The notes under the pieces are model-generated. The model made no database searches, had not been told where the DNA came from, and was given only the letters and a program-made list of their open reading frames with translations. A DNA stretch of 64,000 nucleotides. It comes from Candidatus Competibacteraceae bacterium. GTDB lineage: Bacteria > Pseudomonadota > Gammaproteobacteria > Competibacterales > Competibacteraceae. Below, in pieces: positions 55,182-63,880 of this stretch. Made by a program: the position numbers and the translations under genes. Position 1 is the first letter of the stretch. Each line of letters opens with the position of its first letter. The stretch covers positions 310,001 through 374,000 of the forward strand of contig RXIV01000002.1 of the NCBI GenBank assembly GCA_003989085.1. Reading direction: 5' to 3'.

Positions 55182-55281
55182 AACCGGGCAGTGTCCAGCC
55201 CTGCAAATCCCGAAATCCCAAATCGGTTGTGGATGTGGCACGGGCATCCTGCCTGTACCACGACTCATTGGATGACTCGGC

Positions 55282-55995
55282 TCACGGCGGTGAGAGATTC
55301 CCGGCCCGAACCACCAGAAACAGCGCGAAATACGGCCCCGGCGTTGCCGAAATCTCCGCAAGGCATCTAACTATCCGTTGTTCCGGGCGGCTGGCCTGTT
55401 CGATGTACAGCGCATCCTCGGTTCGGCCAGTCTCCCGCAGCAAGGCCAACAGTCGCGGGCGATGCCGGCCTGGTTTGAGAATGGCGACGCTGTCGCTGTT
55501 GAGCAAAGTCTGGCGGATGGCTTCATCGCCGGCGGTGGCGGGAATGACGGTCAACCGCTGTTCGCCAGTGATCAGCGGCAGGGCGGCGGCGGCGGCGGCG
55601 GCGCTGACCGAGTTGATACCGGGAATCACGACGCAGGGAAACTGTTCGCCCAACCGCTGCAGCAAGTAGCTGAAGCTGCCGTAAAACAGCGGATCACCTT
55701 CGCACAGCACTGCCACGTCGTATCCGGCAGCCAGTTCCCCGGCAATGGTGACAGCGGCCTGGTCGTAACCCTGATTCACCGGGCCGCGATCCAGCATACA
55801 GGGCATGACGATGGGGATTTCCCGCTGGCCGTTCAGCCAGGATGCGGCGATAGCGCGAGCCTGGGCGCTGCCTTGCGGAGTCGCGGGGTAGGCGACGACC
55901 GGGACGCTTTGCAGAATCCGCACCGCCTTGAGGGTCAGCAGTTCCGGGTCGCCGGGGCCAACCCCAACGCCGTACAGAGTGCCAGGGGTCTTCAC
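55282..55995 (-). CDS. cobI: Precorrin-2 C20-methyltransferase (CobI/CbiL)
   Basis: A SAM-dependent tetrapyrrole methylase of 237 residues. GTLYGVGVGPGDPELLTLKAVR start, AVLCEGDPLFYGSFSYLLQRL (GDPxFYG) and VIPGINSVSAAAAAAALPLI core. The start overlaps the cbiET stop by four bases. With cbiX, cbiG, cbiET and cobH it indicates an anaerobic-type cobalamin pathway. Confidence 0.93.
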   Translation of the reverse strand: MKTPGTLYGVGVGPGDPELLTLKAVRILQSVPVVAYPATPQGSAQARAIAASWLNGQREIPIVMPCMLDRGPVNQGYDQAAVTIAGELAAGYDVAVLCEGDPLFYGSFSYLLQRLGEQFPCVVIPGINSVSAAAAAAALPLITGEQRLTVIPATAGDEAIRQTLLNSDSVAILKPGRHRPRLLALLRETGRTEDALYIEQASRPEQRIVRCLAEISATPGPYFALFLVVRAGNLSPP

Positions 55996-57242
55996 GCCGT
56001 TTTCTCCAGTTTCATCAGCAACACTGGCAAATACGGGCGCATGACCCGCTGTCCGGCCAACCGTTCGGCGCGGGCGATGCCTAATTCAGTCCAGTACGCG
56101 GCCCGGTCGCCGGCAAAAGTGTGCAGTTCTACCCGGCTGTCTTCGGTCACGGCGCTGGCAACCAGTCGTCCACCGGGTTGCAACCGGGTCCAGACGGTCT
56201 CCAGCATTTCGTGCAGGCCGCCGTTGCTGCCGCCGATAAACGCCATATGGGGATCAGGCAAGGCCACCAATGCTGCCGGGGCTGTGCCGGGGACGATGTG
56301 CAGATTGCCGACCACGCCAAATCGATCGCGGTTGATACCCAGGTGCTCCAGCCGTTCCGGGTGGCATTCGATGGCATATACCGTGCCCAATGGGTTCCAG
56401 CGCGCCCATTCCACCGAGACGCCGCCGCATCCGGCCCCCACGTCCCAGCCGGTTTCCCCAGCACGAGGAGCGAGCAGCGAGAGGATGGTCAGTCGCACTT
56501 CGCGCTTGCTCAACATTCCCTTGCCCGGCTCCTCGCCGGTGCTGAACCGTTCGTCAGGGATGCCGGGGAATTCCGGCAGGACGCCGCCGGGGCCATGAGT
56601 TTCCAGAATGACCACATTCAACGGGGAAAACTTAACCGTTGCGCCTGCCAGTTCAGCCGCCTGAAATCGGCGACACTGTTCCTCCGGCATCCCCAGATTT
56701 TCGGCGACCCACAGCTCGGATTCGCCAAAGCCGACTTCGACCAGCAGGGTGGCGATCGCCCGTGGTGAACTGCCGTGGTCAGTAAGCAGGGCGTAGAGCC
56801 GGTTGGCCTGCAATACCGCCCGCAATCCGGTCAGTGGCCGCCCGTGCAGGCTGAGACATTGCGCTGGATGCCACGATCGCCCCAGTCGGGCAAAGGCGGC
56901 TTGAAGGCTGGAGAGGTTGGGATGAAAAACCAGATGTTCCGGCGGCAGCAACCGTAGCAAGGTTTGACTGATGCCGTAAAACAGCGGATCACCGGAAGCC
57001 AGCAGCACTATCCGCCGCCCGGCGCTGGCTCGCAGGATGGCCCACAGGCCGCTCATTGGGCTGGGATAGGGTATTTTTTCCGCCGCCAGCTCCGGGAATG
57101 CGGCCAGATGTGAGAGCGAACCGATGATCAATTCCGCCGCGTCCAGCGCCGCCCGCGCTGCCGGACTGAGCATCCCGGCGGCCATGCCCATCCCGACCAC
57201 CTGGATGGGTGGTCCGGACCAGGCGATCTGCGCCTCGCCCAT
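55992..57242 (-). CDS. cobL: Fused precorrin-6Y/7 methyltransferase-decarboxylase CbiET (CobL)
   Basis: A 416-residue fusion of CbiE (methylase, about 10-205; IQVVGMGMAAG, LASGDPLFYGI) and CbiT (decarboxylating methyltransferase, about 225-410; GWDVGAGCGGVSVEWAR SAM motif). The start at 57242 overlaps the cobH stop by three bases; the longer frame to 57368 lies inside cobH. Methylates C5 and C15 with loss of the acetate carboxyl. Confidence 0.92.
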   Translation of the reverse strand: MGEAQIAWSGPPIQVVGMGMAAGMLSPAARAALDAAELIIGSLSHLAAFPELAAEKIPYPSPMSGLWAILRASAGRRIVLLASGDPLFYGISQTLLRLLPPEHLVFHPNLSSLQAAFARLGRSWHPAQCLSLHGRPLTGLRAVLQANRLYALLTDHGSSPRAIATLLVEVGFGESELWVAENLGMPEEQCRRFQAAELAGATVKFSPLNVVILETHGPGGVLPEFPGIPDERFSTGEEPGKGMLSKREVRLTILSLLAPRAGETGWDVGAGCGGVSVEWARWNPLGTVYAIECHPERLEHLGINRDRFGVVGNLHIVPGTAPAALVALPDPHMAFIGGSNGGLHEMLETVWTRLQPGGRLVASAVTEDSRVELHTFAGDRAAYWTELGIARAERLAGQRVMRPYLPVLLMKLEKTA

Positions 57243-57889
57243 TAGAACCGGACTCCGTGGCTCATCCGCGCCAGCGCATTGAGCGTCGCCGCCGCCAGGC
57301 TGCTGCCGCCACGCCGACCAAGAAGCGTGATGCATGGGGTCTGAAACTCGCTCGCAGCCACCTCCCACAACGCCTGTTTGGATTCAGCAGCATTGATGAA
57401 GCCGACCGGCATCCCGATGATCAGCGCCGGACGCGGTGCGCCGCCGTCCAGCAGCTCCAGCAGCTTGAACAGCGCGGTAGGCGCGTTGCCGATAGCGACG
57501 ATGTTGCCGACCATGTGCAGCGGCCACTCGTTCATGGCCGCCATGGCGCGGGTTTCGCCGGTCTGTCGCGCGCGCTCCGCGACTTCGGGCGCGTTCAGGA
57601 AACAGCGCACCTGCCCACGCAAATAGCGCCGGCTAATGCCGTGACTGACCATTTCAATATCGCAAAGCACATCCGCGCCTTGGGCCAGCGCCGCCAGCCC
57701 AGCAGCGACCGCGCCGGGGCTGAAGTGGAGATCGTCCACGATAGCGGGATCGCCGGAGGTGTGAACCAGCCGCATCGCTACCTGTTGCTGATCGGCATCG
57801 AGATGGGACAGGTCGGTCAACGCACGAATCTGCTCGAACGACTGGCGCTCAATGGCATCGGGATCGCGGAGATAGTCGAAACGGGGCAT
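57242..57889 (-). CDS. cobH: Precorrin-8X methylmutase (CobH/CbiC)
   Basis: Moves the C11 methyl to C12 to give (hydrogeno)cobyrinate. 215 residues, MPRFDYLRDPDAIERQSFEQIRAL start with MRLVHTSGDPAIVDDLHFSPGA containing the active His near 41, and GMPVGFINAAESKQALWE. Overlaps cbiET by three bases and follows cbiX after 69 bases. Confidence 0.94.
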   Translation of the reverse strand: MPRFDYLRDPDAIERQSFEQIRALTDLSHLDADQQQVAMRLVHTSGDPAIVDDLHFSPGAVAAGLAALAQGADVLCDIEMVSHGISRRYLRGQVRCFLNAPEVAERARQTGETRAMAAMNEWPLHMVGNIVAIGNAPTALFKLLELLDGGAPRPALIIGMPVGFINAAESKQALWEVAASEFQTPCITLLGRRGGSSLAAATLNALARMSHGVRF

Positions 57890-57958
57890 GGCGGCTCCAG
57901 GGGTTAAAGTGTTGTAGAGAAGGTTAAGGGCAAGACCCGGCTTATTTTGCGTTTAACT

Positions 57959-58825
57959 TTAATGATCCGTGGTTTGTAGTGCTCCCTGCCAGTCCTCGCG
58001 GCCAATGATAGGCGTCCGGTAGGCGCAGAACTGGCAATTCATCTGTGCTTCGCCGCGTTCAGCCTCGGCCAGCCGCTCCAGAAATGCCGAAACAATCAAC
58101 GGATGCGCGTTCAGGTAGGGGGCGACTACGGCCTGAACATCGGGATGGCAGCGCTGATAATCGGCCACGGTCGCGTCAACCTGTTCGACCAGCCGGCCAG
58201 TGAACAGTAGGTAGGGAAAAACGATCAGCCGCTGGAAGCCAAGCCGGTGGCTCCGCTCCAGCGCCTCAGCCATCAACGGTGCTGCCACTGCGGTATAAGC
58301 GGTTTCCGCCCAGCCAAAGCCCATGCCTTCCCACAATATCCGGGTGATCTTGCTGATGTTGGCATTGGCATCAAGGTCAGAACCGCCGCGCCCGATCACG
58401 ACCAGCAGTGTTTCCTGCCGTGCGTAATCCGGGCCAAAGTGCGCCTCGACGCTTTCAATCCGTTCGCGGGCGACCTGCAAGAGGTAGGGGTGAATGCCTA
58501 AATCCGCGCCGAAGGTGATTTCCAGCCCCGGATGTTTGGCCTGAAAGGCGTTGAGAATCGCCGGGATGTCGTTTTTGACGTGGCTGGCGGCCATCAGCAA
58601 GGCCGGCAGAGCGGTGATCTGGCGGAAACCCTGCTGCCACAAGGCCTCCAGCGCCTTGGGCAAATCGGGATCGACCAGTTCCAGAAAGCCGCTCAGGCAG
58701 CGTCGATCCGGCAAGGCCTGTTGTAACCGTTCGGCCAGATGGTGGAATTCAGCGACGCCAGCAGCCCGCCGGGTGCCGTGACCGATCAGCAGGACGGCGG
58801 GAGAAGAAGGGACAGATGCAGTCAT
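57959..58825 (-). CDS. cbiX: Sirohydrochlorin chelatase CbiX
   Basis: Inserts cobalt into sirohydrochlorin (or factor II) to start the anaerobic pathway. 288 residues from Met 58825: VLLIGHGTRRAAGV (His near 17), SGFLELVDPDLP, and a duplicated second half with LVVIGRGGSDLDANANISKITRIL and VFPYLLFTGRLVEQV. The C-terminal NCQFCAYRTPIIG stretch is a short cysteine tail. Long (two-domain) CbiX type. The first gene of cbiX-cobH-cbiET-cobI. Confidence 0.9.
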   Translation of the reverse strand: MTASVPSSPAVLLIGHGTRRAAGVAEFHHLAERLQQALPDRRCLSGFLELVDPDLPKALEALWQQGFRQITALPALLMAASHVKNDIPAILNAFQAKHPGLEITFGADLGIHPYLLQVARERIESVEAHFGPDYARQETLLVVIGRGGSDLDANANISKITRILWEGMGFGWAETAYTAVAAPLMAEALERSHRLGFQRLIVFPYLLFTGRLVEQVDATVADYQRCHPDVQAVVAPYLNAHPLIVSAFLERLAEAERGEAQMNCQFCAYRTPIIGREDWQGALQTTDH

Positions 58826-58865
58826 TGCGGATGAACCCAAGTGGGGAATCGGTGGCGGGAGGAGA

Positions 58866-59609
58866 TTAATCCTGCGCGCGGAAAATTTGGCCGGTGACGC
58901 CTCGGCTATCCGGCCCCAGCAGATACAGATAAGTATCCAGCACCGCTTCCGGGGCGGCCCATTCTGCTGGATCACGCCCCGGATAGGCTTTCAGGGTTAA
59001 CCGGGTGCGAACCCGGCCCGGATCAAGGCTGTTAACCCGGATCGCAGTGTTGGTCTCCAGTTCGCTGGACAGGATTTTCATCAGGGTTTCCGCACCGCCC
59101 TTGGCGACGGCGTAAGCGCCCCAATAGGCTTGACCTTCGGTGCTCACCCGGTCAGCGGTAAAGACAACCGAAGCGTCGGTCGATTGATTCAGCAGCCCCA
59201 GCAGGGCGTGCGTCAATAGGAATGGGGCGTTGAGATTGACTTGCAGTGTCCGGTACCACAGTTCGAGATCGTAGTTGGCGATGGGCGTCAAACATTCAAA
59301 CAGCGCGGCGTTATGCAGCAAACCATCCAATCGTCCGAACTCAGTGCCCAGCACCTGGGCCAGATCAGCGTAATCCTTGGGCGTCGCCCCTTCCAGATTC
59401 ATCGGGTAAATAGCCGCTTTGGGGCCTCCCGCCTGTTCAATAGCATCGTAAACCTGTTCCAGTTCACGGATGGTGCGTCCCAGCAGGATCACGGTCGCGC
59501 CGTGTGCGGCGAAGCAACAGGCGGCGGCACGGCCAATGCCCTCTCCGGCTCCCGTCACCAGAATCACCCGGTCGTGTAACAGACCAGCAGCAGGTTGGTA
59601 GTCCTTCAT
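58866..59609 (-). CDS. Short-chain dehydrogenase YciK-like
   Basis: A Rossmann-fold oxidoreductase of 247 residues: VILVTGAGEGIGRAAACCFAAHGATVILLGRT cofactor site, NAA near 95, Ser-Tyr-x3-Lys centre with AYAVAKGG (Tyr about 170). YciK family by PNAL-like phrases VNLNAPFLLTHALL. Substrate unknown. Followed by cbiX. Confidence 0.85.
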   Translation of the reverse strand: MKDYQPAAGLLHDRVILVTGAGEGIGRAAACCFAAHGATVILLGRTIRELEQVYDAIEQAGGPKAAIYPMNLEGATPKDYADLAQVLGTEFGRLDGLLHNAALFECLTPIANYDLELWYRTLQVNLNAPFLLTHALLGLLNQSTDASVVFTADRVSTEGQAYWGAYAVAKGGAETLMKILSSELETNTAIRVNSLDPGRVRTRLTLKAYPGRDPAEWAAPEAVLDTYLYLLGPDSRGVTGQIFRAQD

Positions 59610-59639
59610 ATTGGCTCCTGATAGCCGCAGGGTTCAAGT

Positions 59640-60506
59640 TCAAACGCTTGGTTTTGTTGCTGCCCGCCGCCGTTCGCGACGGTGCAGCCGCCAGGCCAGC
59701 CACAGCTTGCGTAGCGGCGTCAGGCGGGTGCGCTGCTCCAGCAACCGGTAGCCATCGGCGGTGATCTCCGCCAACAGCGCCATCGCCAGCTCCAGGCGGA
59801 TTAGCAGGCTGGACTGGGCGTAGCGATCCGCCTCTGGCAATTGTTCCAGCGCCCGGCGCTGATAGTCGCGAATCCGATCGGCCTGAAAGGCGAACAATTG
59901 CTGAACCCGCTCGGTCGTCTGCGCCGCCAGCAGATCGCCAGGACCGACGCCAAAGCGGCGCATTTCATCCTCCGGGAAATAAAACCGGCCATGCTGGACA
60001 TAGCGGCGCACCTCGTCCAGCCGGTCAAACAGCAATAATGCAGCCCCGGCTTCGTGGGCGAAGCGTGGCGTACCTCGCCGATCCTGATAGCCGAGAATTT
60101 CCGCGCTCAGCAGCGCCGGCGTACTGCCAAGCCGATGGAGATACAGGGTCAGTTCGTTAAAGCTGGGGTAGGCGTCGTATTCCAGATCCATCGATGCTCC
60201 GTCCAGCATCTCCCGGAAATACTCCTCTGGCAGGTTGAACGCGGCTAACTGCGGATGCAGGGCGCGGGTGATTGGATGCTGCGGATCGCCGGCGAACAGC
60301 CGCCCCACCTCGACCCGCCACCAGCCCAACTTGTCGCGGGCCACACTCGGATCCCGGCACTCCTCGGCGATCCGGCTCGTTTCGAGAGTGAACGCCTGGA
60401 CCGCGTTCAACGCTTGGCGCTGCGCCGGCGCCAGACCCAGCAGACTGTAGTGAAAATCAGCGCCCGGCAGATCGGCCAGGCGCCGGCAATACGCATCGGG
60501 GGTCAT
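59640..60506 (-). CDS. Squalene/phytoene synthase-family protein, divergent
   Basis: 288 residues from Met 60506 (MTPDAYCRRLADLPG). The fold matches isoprenoid head-to-head synthases: ALNAVQAFTLETSRIAEECRD, LDGASMDLEYDAYPSFNEL, LFDRLDEVRRYVQHGRFYFPEDEM. The first DxxxD motif is missing (RIAEE), and only one Asp-rich motif is evident. It may not make a prenyl diphosphate product; such orphan proteins are known in gammaproteobacteria. No hopanoid or carotenoid genes are adjacent. Confidence 0.75.
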   Translation of the reverse strand: MTPDAYCRRLADLPGADFHYSLLGLAPAQRQALNAVQAFTLETSRIAEECRDPSVARDKLGWWRVEVGRLFAGDPQHPITRALHPQLAAFNLPEEYFREMLDGASMDLEYDAYPSFNELTLYLHRLGSTPALLSAEILGYQDRRGTPRFAHEAGAALLLFDRLDEVRRYVQHGRFYFPEDEMRRFGVGPGDLLAAQTTERVQQLFAFQADRIRDYQRRALEQLPEADRYAQSSLLIRLELAMALLAEITADGYRLLEQRTRLTPLRKLWLAWRLHRRERRRAATKPSV

Positions 60507-60516
60507 GGCGGCCTCA

Positions 60517-60894
60517 TCAAGGTGATGGTGGATCACGCAACAATTGTCGTTCGCCCTCGCGCAGTGAGCTGGAGCGGATGGTGGATAGCGAGCTGTCGTC
60601 TTCCCGGAGTTCCTTGGCAGACGTATCCGGGGGCGGCTGAGCGCCATAGTGGATTTTGCCCCCAGCGTCGGTCCAGGTGTAGATATGCTCGGTCGGTTGC
60701 ACCGGCACCGGGGTGGCGGACTGGCCTTCCGGTGGGTGATTGCCGTAATGCGCCCGACCGGTGGCGTCTTTCCAAGTGTAGACCGCTTGCCCTTCAGCCA
60801 GCGCCCATCCGCCAGTCAGCGCCAGCAACAGAGCTGCCATCAGCAGGCTCTGCCACGCGGAGCGCTGGTCAGATAAGCGCTTCAGACCACTCAT
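60517..60894 (-). CDS. Exported DUF4124-domain protein with two repeats
   Basis: 125 residues from Met 60894. Helix at about 17-33 (LLMAALLLALTGGWALA) acts as a signal peptide. Two DUF4124 copies: AVYTWKDATGRAHYGNHPP and HIYTWTDAGGKIHYGAQPP (YxWxDxxGxxHYxxxPP). The domain is usual in periplasmic proteins of unknown role. It overlaps the end of the uspA-like gene by 26 bases. Confidence 0.83.
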   Translation of the reverse strand: MSGLKRLSDQRSAWQSLLMAALLLALTGGWALAEGQAVYTWKDATGRAHYGNHPPEGQSATPVPVQPTEHIYTWTDAGGKIHYGAQPPPDTSAKELREDDSSLSTIRSSSLREGERQLLRDPPSP

Positions 60895-61390
60895 TGCTAT
60901 GCGCATCGGTGACGGGAACAATCAGGACTGGACGGGTGGACGCCAAGGTGACCCTGTGGGTGGTCGAACCTAGAAAATTGGCTCGCCGGTGACCACCAGC
61001 GTGCGTTCCCATGATGATCAAGTGGGCGTCGCAGCGGTCGGCCTCGTGCAAAATCACTTCATAAGGGATGCCGCTGATGACCCGGATTTCTGAAAGCACC
61101 TCGGTCTGCTCGACAGTGGCCCCAAATTCTTCCATGCAGAAGGCCTCGAGCCGCTTGTGGAATTTTTCGAGGATGCCGCTGGTGGCTTCCTGATGCAGTT
61201 GCTGCGCTTTCTCCGGCGACAGGTAGGACGCCATTAGAAACCGGACCGAGCTGCTGAGCGGCTCGGCAACATGGAGCAGCACAATTCGGGCGTTGTGCTG
61301 CCGAGCCAGGCCTACCGCAAACCGAAAGACCGGCCGGGTGTGGCTGCCCAAGGCCGTCGTGTACAGAATCGTCTTGATCTCGGGAAACAT
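60869..61390 (-). CDS. Universal stress protein UspA family
   Basis: 173 residues from Met 61390 (MFPEIKTILYTTALGSHTRPVFRFAVGLA). IVLLHVAEP after 40 residues and an ATP-loop-like GTHAGGHRRANFLGSTTHRV near the C-terminus (G-x2-G-x9-G-S/T) suggest an ATP-binding subclass. Cytosolic, stress-induced as a rule. Frame to 61504 overlaps a spacer without a better start. Confidence 0.85.
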   Translation of the reverse strand: MFPEIKTILYTTALGSHTRPVFRFAVGLARQHNARIVLLHVAEPLSSSVRFLMASYLSPEKAQQLHQEATSGILEKFHKRLEAFCMEEFGATVEQTEVLSEIRVISGIPYEVILHEADRCDAHLIIMGTHAGGHRRANFLGSTTHRVTLASTRPVLIVPVTDAHSNEWSEALI

Positions 61391-61656
61391 GGATGCGCTC
61401 CGAACTGGGATAAGGAAGACAGAAAGGAACCTGGACAATCGGGGGTGGCGCGGTGAACGACCATTCAGTGCGCCAAACCGGATTTCAGCGTCATTGTTCT
61501 TCAAATTACCGGCTTTGCAAACCGGAATTAACGGGACAGATCCGCTGCTGGCGGCGCGGACATAAAGTTCGCCTCGTCGCCGCCGATAGTGAACTTAAAG
61601 CGCTGTCGCATTTTGGCGGCGGCTCGTTGGCTGAATGAAGTCAGGAGGTATCTGCA

Positions 61657-62757
61657 ATGAAGATCGCTAGTTCAGATATTTTGTTATCCAGTCAACGGGT
61701 CGCCACTGCCAAAACCGAGGCCAAGGAATCGTTGCGGATGTGGGTCGGCGATCAACGGCCCGATTTCGAGGGGCGGCAGCAGAGTCGGGCAACGCCGGGT
61801 CGTTTGCGCACGGACGCCGTGCACTTTTCACAGGCTGCCCAGCAAGCGCAGCCCAGCAAACAAATTGCGCCCGACGATGCAGAACTGTCACCCGAAGACC
61901 AGCCGAAAATGGCGCTGCTGGTGCGGATGATCGAAATTCTCACCGGCAAGAAGATCAAGCTGCTTTCACCCAAGGAACTCAGCGAAGGGATGCAGAAAGC
62001 GCAAGCGCAGACCCAGGAAGCGACGGCTGCTTTGCAGAAGGCGCAACAGGCGGCGGGGCAATCCGCCTCGGCGCCGTCGGAGCGAGCCGGCTACGGTGTT
62101 GAATACGACGCTTACGAACGCCATTACGAGGCCGAGAAAACCACCTTTGCAGCGGAAGGCGTCATTCAGACCCAGGATGGTAAAACCATTGAATTTTCAG
62201 TCAATCTAAGCATGAGCCGGGAGTTTCTGCGCGAGCAGAGCGTCAGTGTGCGGGAGGGTGACGCCAAGCTGAAAGATCCGCTGGTGCTGAATTTTGCCGG
62301 CAACGCTGCCGAACTGACGACCACCCGCTTCAATTTCGACATTGATTCCGATGGCCGTCTGGATCAAGTGGCCTTTGTTGGCCCCAACAGTGGCTTTCTG
62401 GCGCTGGATCGCAACCATGATGGCGCGATCAATGATGGCCTGGAATTGTTCGGGGCCAGCACCGGAGAGGGTTTCGCGGAACTGGCCGCCTATGATCAGG
62501 ACGGCAACCAGTGGATCGATGAGAACGATCCAATTTATCAGAATTTGCGGATCTGGTCGAAGGACGCTCAAGGCAACGATCAACTGGTGAGTCTCGGCGA
62601 GCGCGGTATCGGCGCAATCTATCTCGGTCATGTGACCAGCCCCTTTTCCCTTAAGGACAGTGCGAACGCCCTGGTCGGGCAAATCCGCGAATCGGGCGTG
62701 TTTTTAAATGAGAACGGCGCGGTGGGAACCGTGCAGCAGGTTGACTTGAGCGCCTGA
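61657..62757 (+). CDS. Calcium-binding-motif protein of unknown function (366 residues)
   Basis: Start MKIASSDILLSSQRVATAKTEAKESLRMW without a signal peptide. Residues 60-150 are Gln/Ala-rich and helical. The C-terminal half carries calcium-loop-like segments: FDIDSDGRLDQ (about 228), LDRNHDGAINDG (about 250), YDQDGNQWIDENDP (about 280), with FGASTGEGFAELAAYD. This pattern occurs in proteins annotated VCBS/EF-hand-like and in RTX-related export substrates. No ABC exporter is adjacent. Function unknown; a preceding GTCAGGAGG fits the start. Confidence 0.75.
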   Translation: MKIASSDILLSSQRVATAKTEAKESLRMWVGDQRPDFEGRQQSRATPGRLRTDAVHFSQAAQQAQPSKQIAPDDAELSPEDQPKMALLVRMIEILTGKKIKLLSPKELSEGMQKAQAQTQEATAALQKAQQAAGQSASAPSERAGYGVEYDAYERHYEAEKTTFAAEGVIQTQDGKTIEFSVNLSMSREFLREQSVSVREGDAKLKDPLVLNFAGNAAELTTTRFNFDIDSDGRLDQVAFVGPNSGFLALDRNHDGAINDGLELFGASTGEGFAELAAYDQDGNQWIDENDPIYQNLRIWSKDAQGNDQLVSLGERGIGAIYLGHVTSPFSLKDSANALVGQIRESGVFLNENGAVGTVQQVDLSA

Positions 62758-62782
62758 ACAATCCGGCGAGTCCGCGCCAGCG

Positions 62783-63880
62783 TCAGCCCACAATCCGATC
62801 CCGCCCTTCGTCCTTGGCGCGGTACAGTAGTTGGTCCGCCCGCCGCAGCCAGCCCGGCAAATCATCCTTGGCGCTGAGTTCAGCGATGCCGATGGATACG
62901 GTGATGCTCAGGCTCTGACTGTTATGAGCGACCCGCAGTGCCCGGACGGTCTGCAACAGGCGCTCGGCCAGGGTTCTGGCCGATTCAAGGGTCGCTTCCT
63001 GCAGGATGATGGCGAATTCCTCGCCGCCGTAGCGGGCCACGAAGTCGCTGCGGCGTGGGAACATCTGTACACAGCAATCGGCGAATTTCCGCAGCATGAT
63101 GTCGCCGACCGGATGCCCGAAGCGGTCGTTGATGTTCTTGAAGTGATCCAGATCGGCGATCAGCAGGCAAGCTGGCTGGGCGGATAACCGGTGCAGTTCA
63201 AAGGTGCGCTGCAATTGCTGATCAAACGCAGTACGGTTGTACAGCCGGGTCAGTGAGTCCAGCTCCATCTCCCGGCGAGCGGCATTGAGCTCCTCGCGCA
63301 TCGACTTGAGCCGGTCGGTCATATTTTCCAGCAGGTTGCGCTGGTTTTGCTGCCGCACTTCGACGATGCGCCCGATGGTGCCAACCACCTGCATGGCCTC
63401 GCGCTTGATCGAATCCAGCGAGGCATTGCTCTCGATCACATTTCTGAGGTAGCCAAGACGATCCGTAATTTTGGCTTGATCATCTTCGTTTTCGACGATG
63501 ACCTTACCCAGGGTGTCGATGAAATCGCCCAGCACCTGGCGCATATCCCGGAAGTTATTGGTCACGAAGCTCTGTTCGCGCCGCCGCAACTGGGTGATGA
63601 AATCCCGCAATCCCTGCCAGTTGCGGTCGGCTTGACCGCCGCGTTCACTATCGCCGCGTTCAGCGCCAGGGTGCGGAGTGGCGATCAGAATGTGCCGCGC
63701 CCACTGTTCACACTGTTCATTGATGGTCTGGGCGCTGAGATGATCCAGATCGAAAGCGTGCTTGCCCAGAATGCGTACTATCGCGCCTGTTGCGTCCAGC
63801 GCCAGATCGCTGGCAACAGTTGGAACCGGTGAGCTGACCGGGGAATCCGCCTTGGGGTTGTCTTTCTTGCGCCAGAACAT
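62783..63880 (-). CDS. GGDEF diguanylate cyclase
   Basis: 365 residues. N-terminal 200 residues are a helical sensor of unknown type with coiled coils (RRREQSFVTNNFRDMRQVLGDFIDTLG and MTDRLKSMREELNAARREMELD). The GGDEF domain (about 205-365) has the variant GGEEF motif, IADLDHFKNINDRFGH and SIGIAEL, so it should make cyclic di-GMP. An RxxD inhibitory site is not obvious. Located at the window edge; upstream partner not visible. Confidence 0.9.
   Translation of the reverse strand: MFWRKKDNPKADSPVSSPVPTVASDLALDATGAIVRILGKHAFDLDHLSAQTINEQCEQWARHILIATPHPGAERGDSERGGQADRNWQGLRDFITQLRRREQSFVTNNFRDMRQVLGDFIDTLGKVIVENEDDQAKITDRLGYLRNVIESNASLDSIKREAMQVVGTIGRIVEVRQQNQRNLLENMTDRLKSMREELNAARREMELDSLTRLYNRTAFDQQLQRTFELHRLSAQPACLLIADLDHFKNINDRFGHPVGDIMLRKFADCCVQMFPRRSDFVARYGGEEFAIILQEATLESARTLAERLLQTVRALRVAHNSQSLSITVSIGIAELSAKDDLPGWLRRADQLLYRAKDEGRDRIVG

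Noticed and set aside
54350..58866. Cobalamin riboswitch for the cob genes
   Set aside because: I looked for the B12-box and long structured leaders before cbiG and cbiX; the gaps are too short and lack the B12 box.
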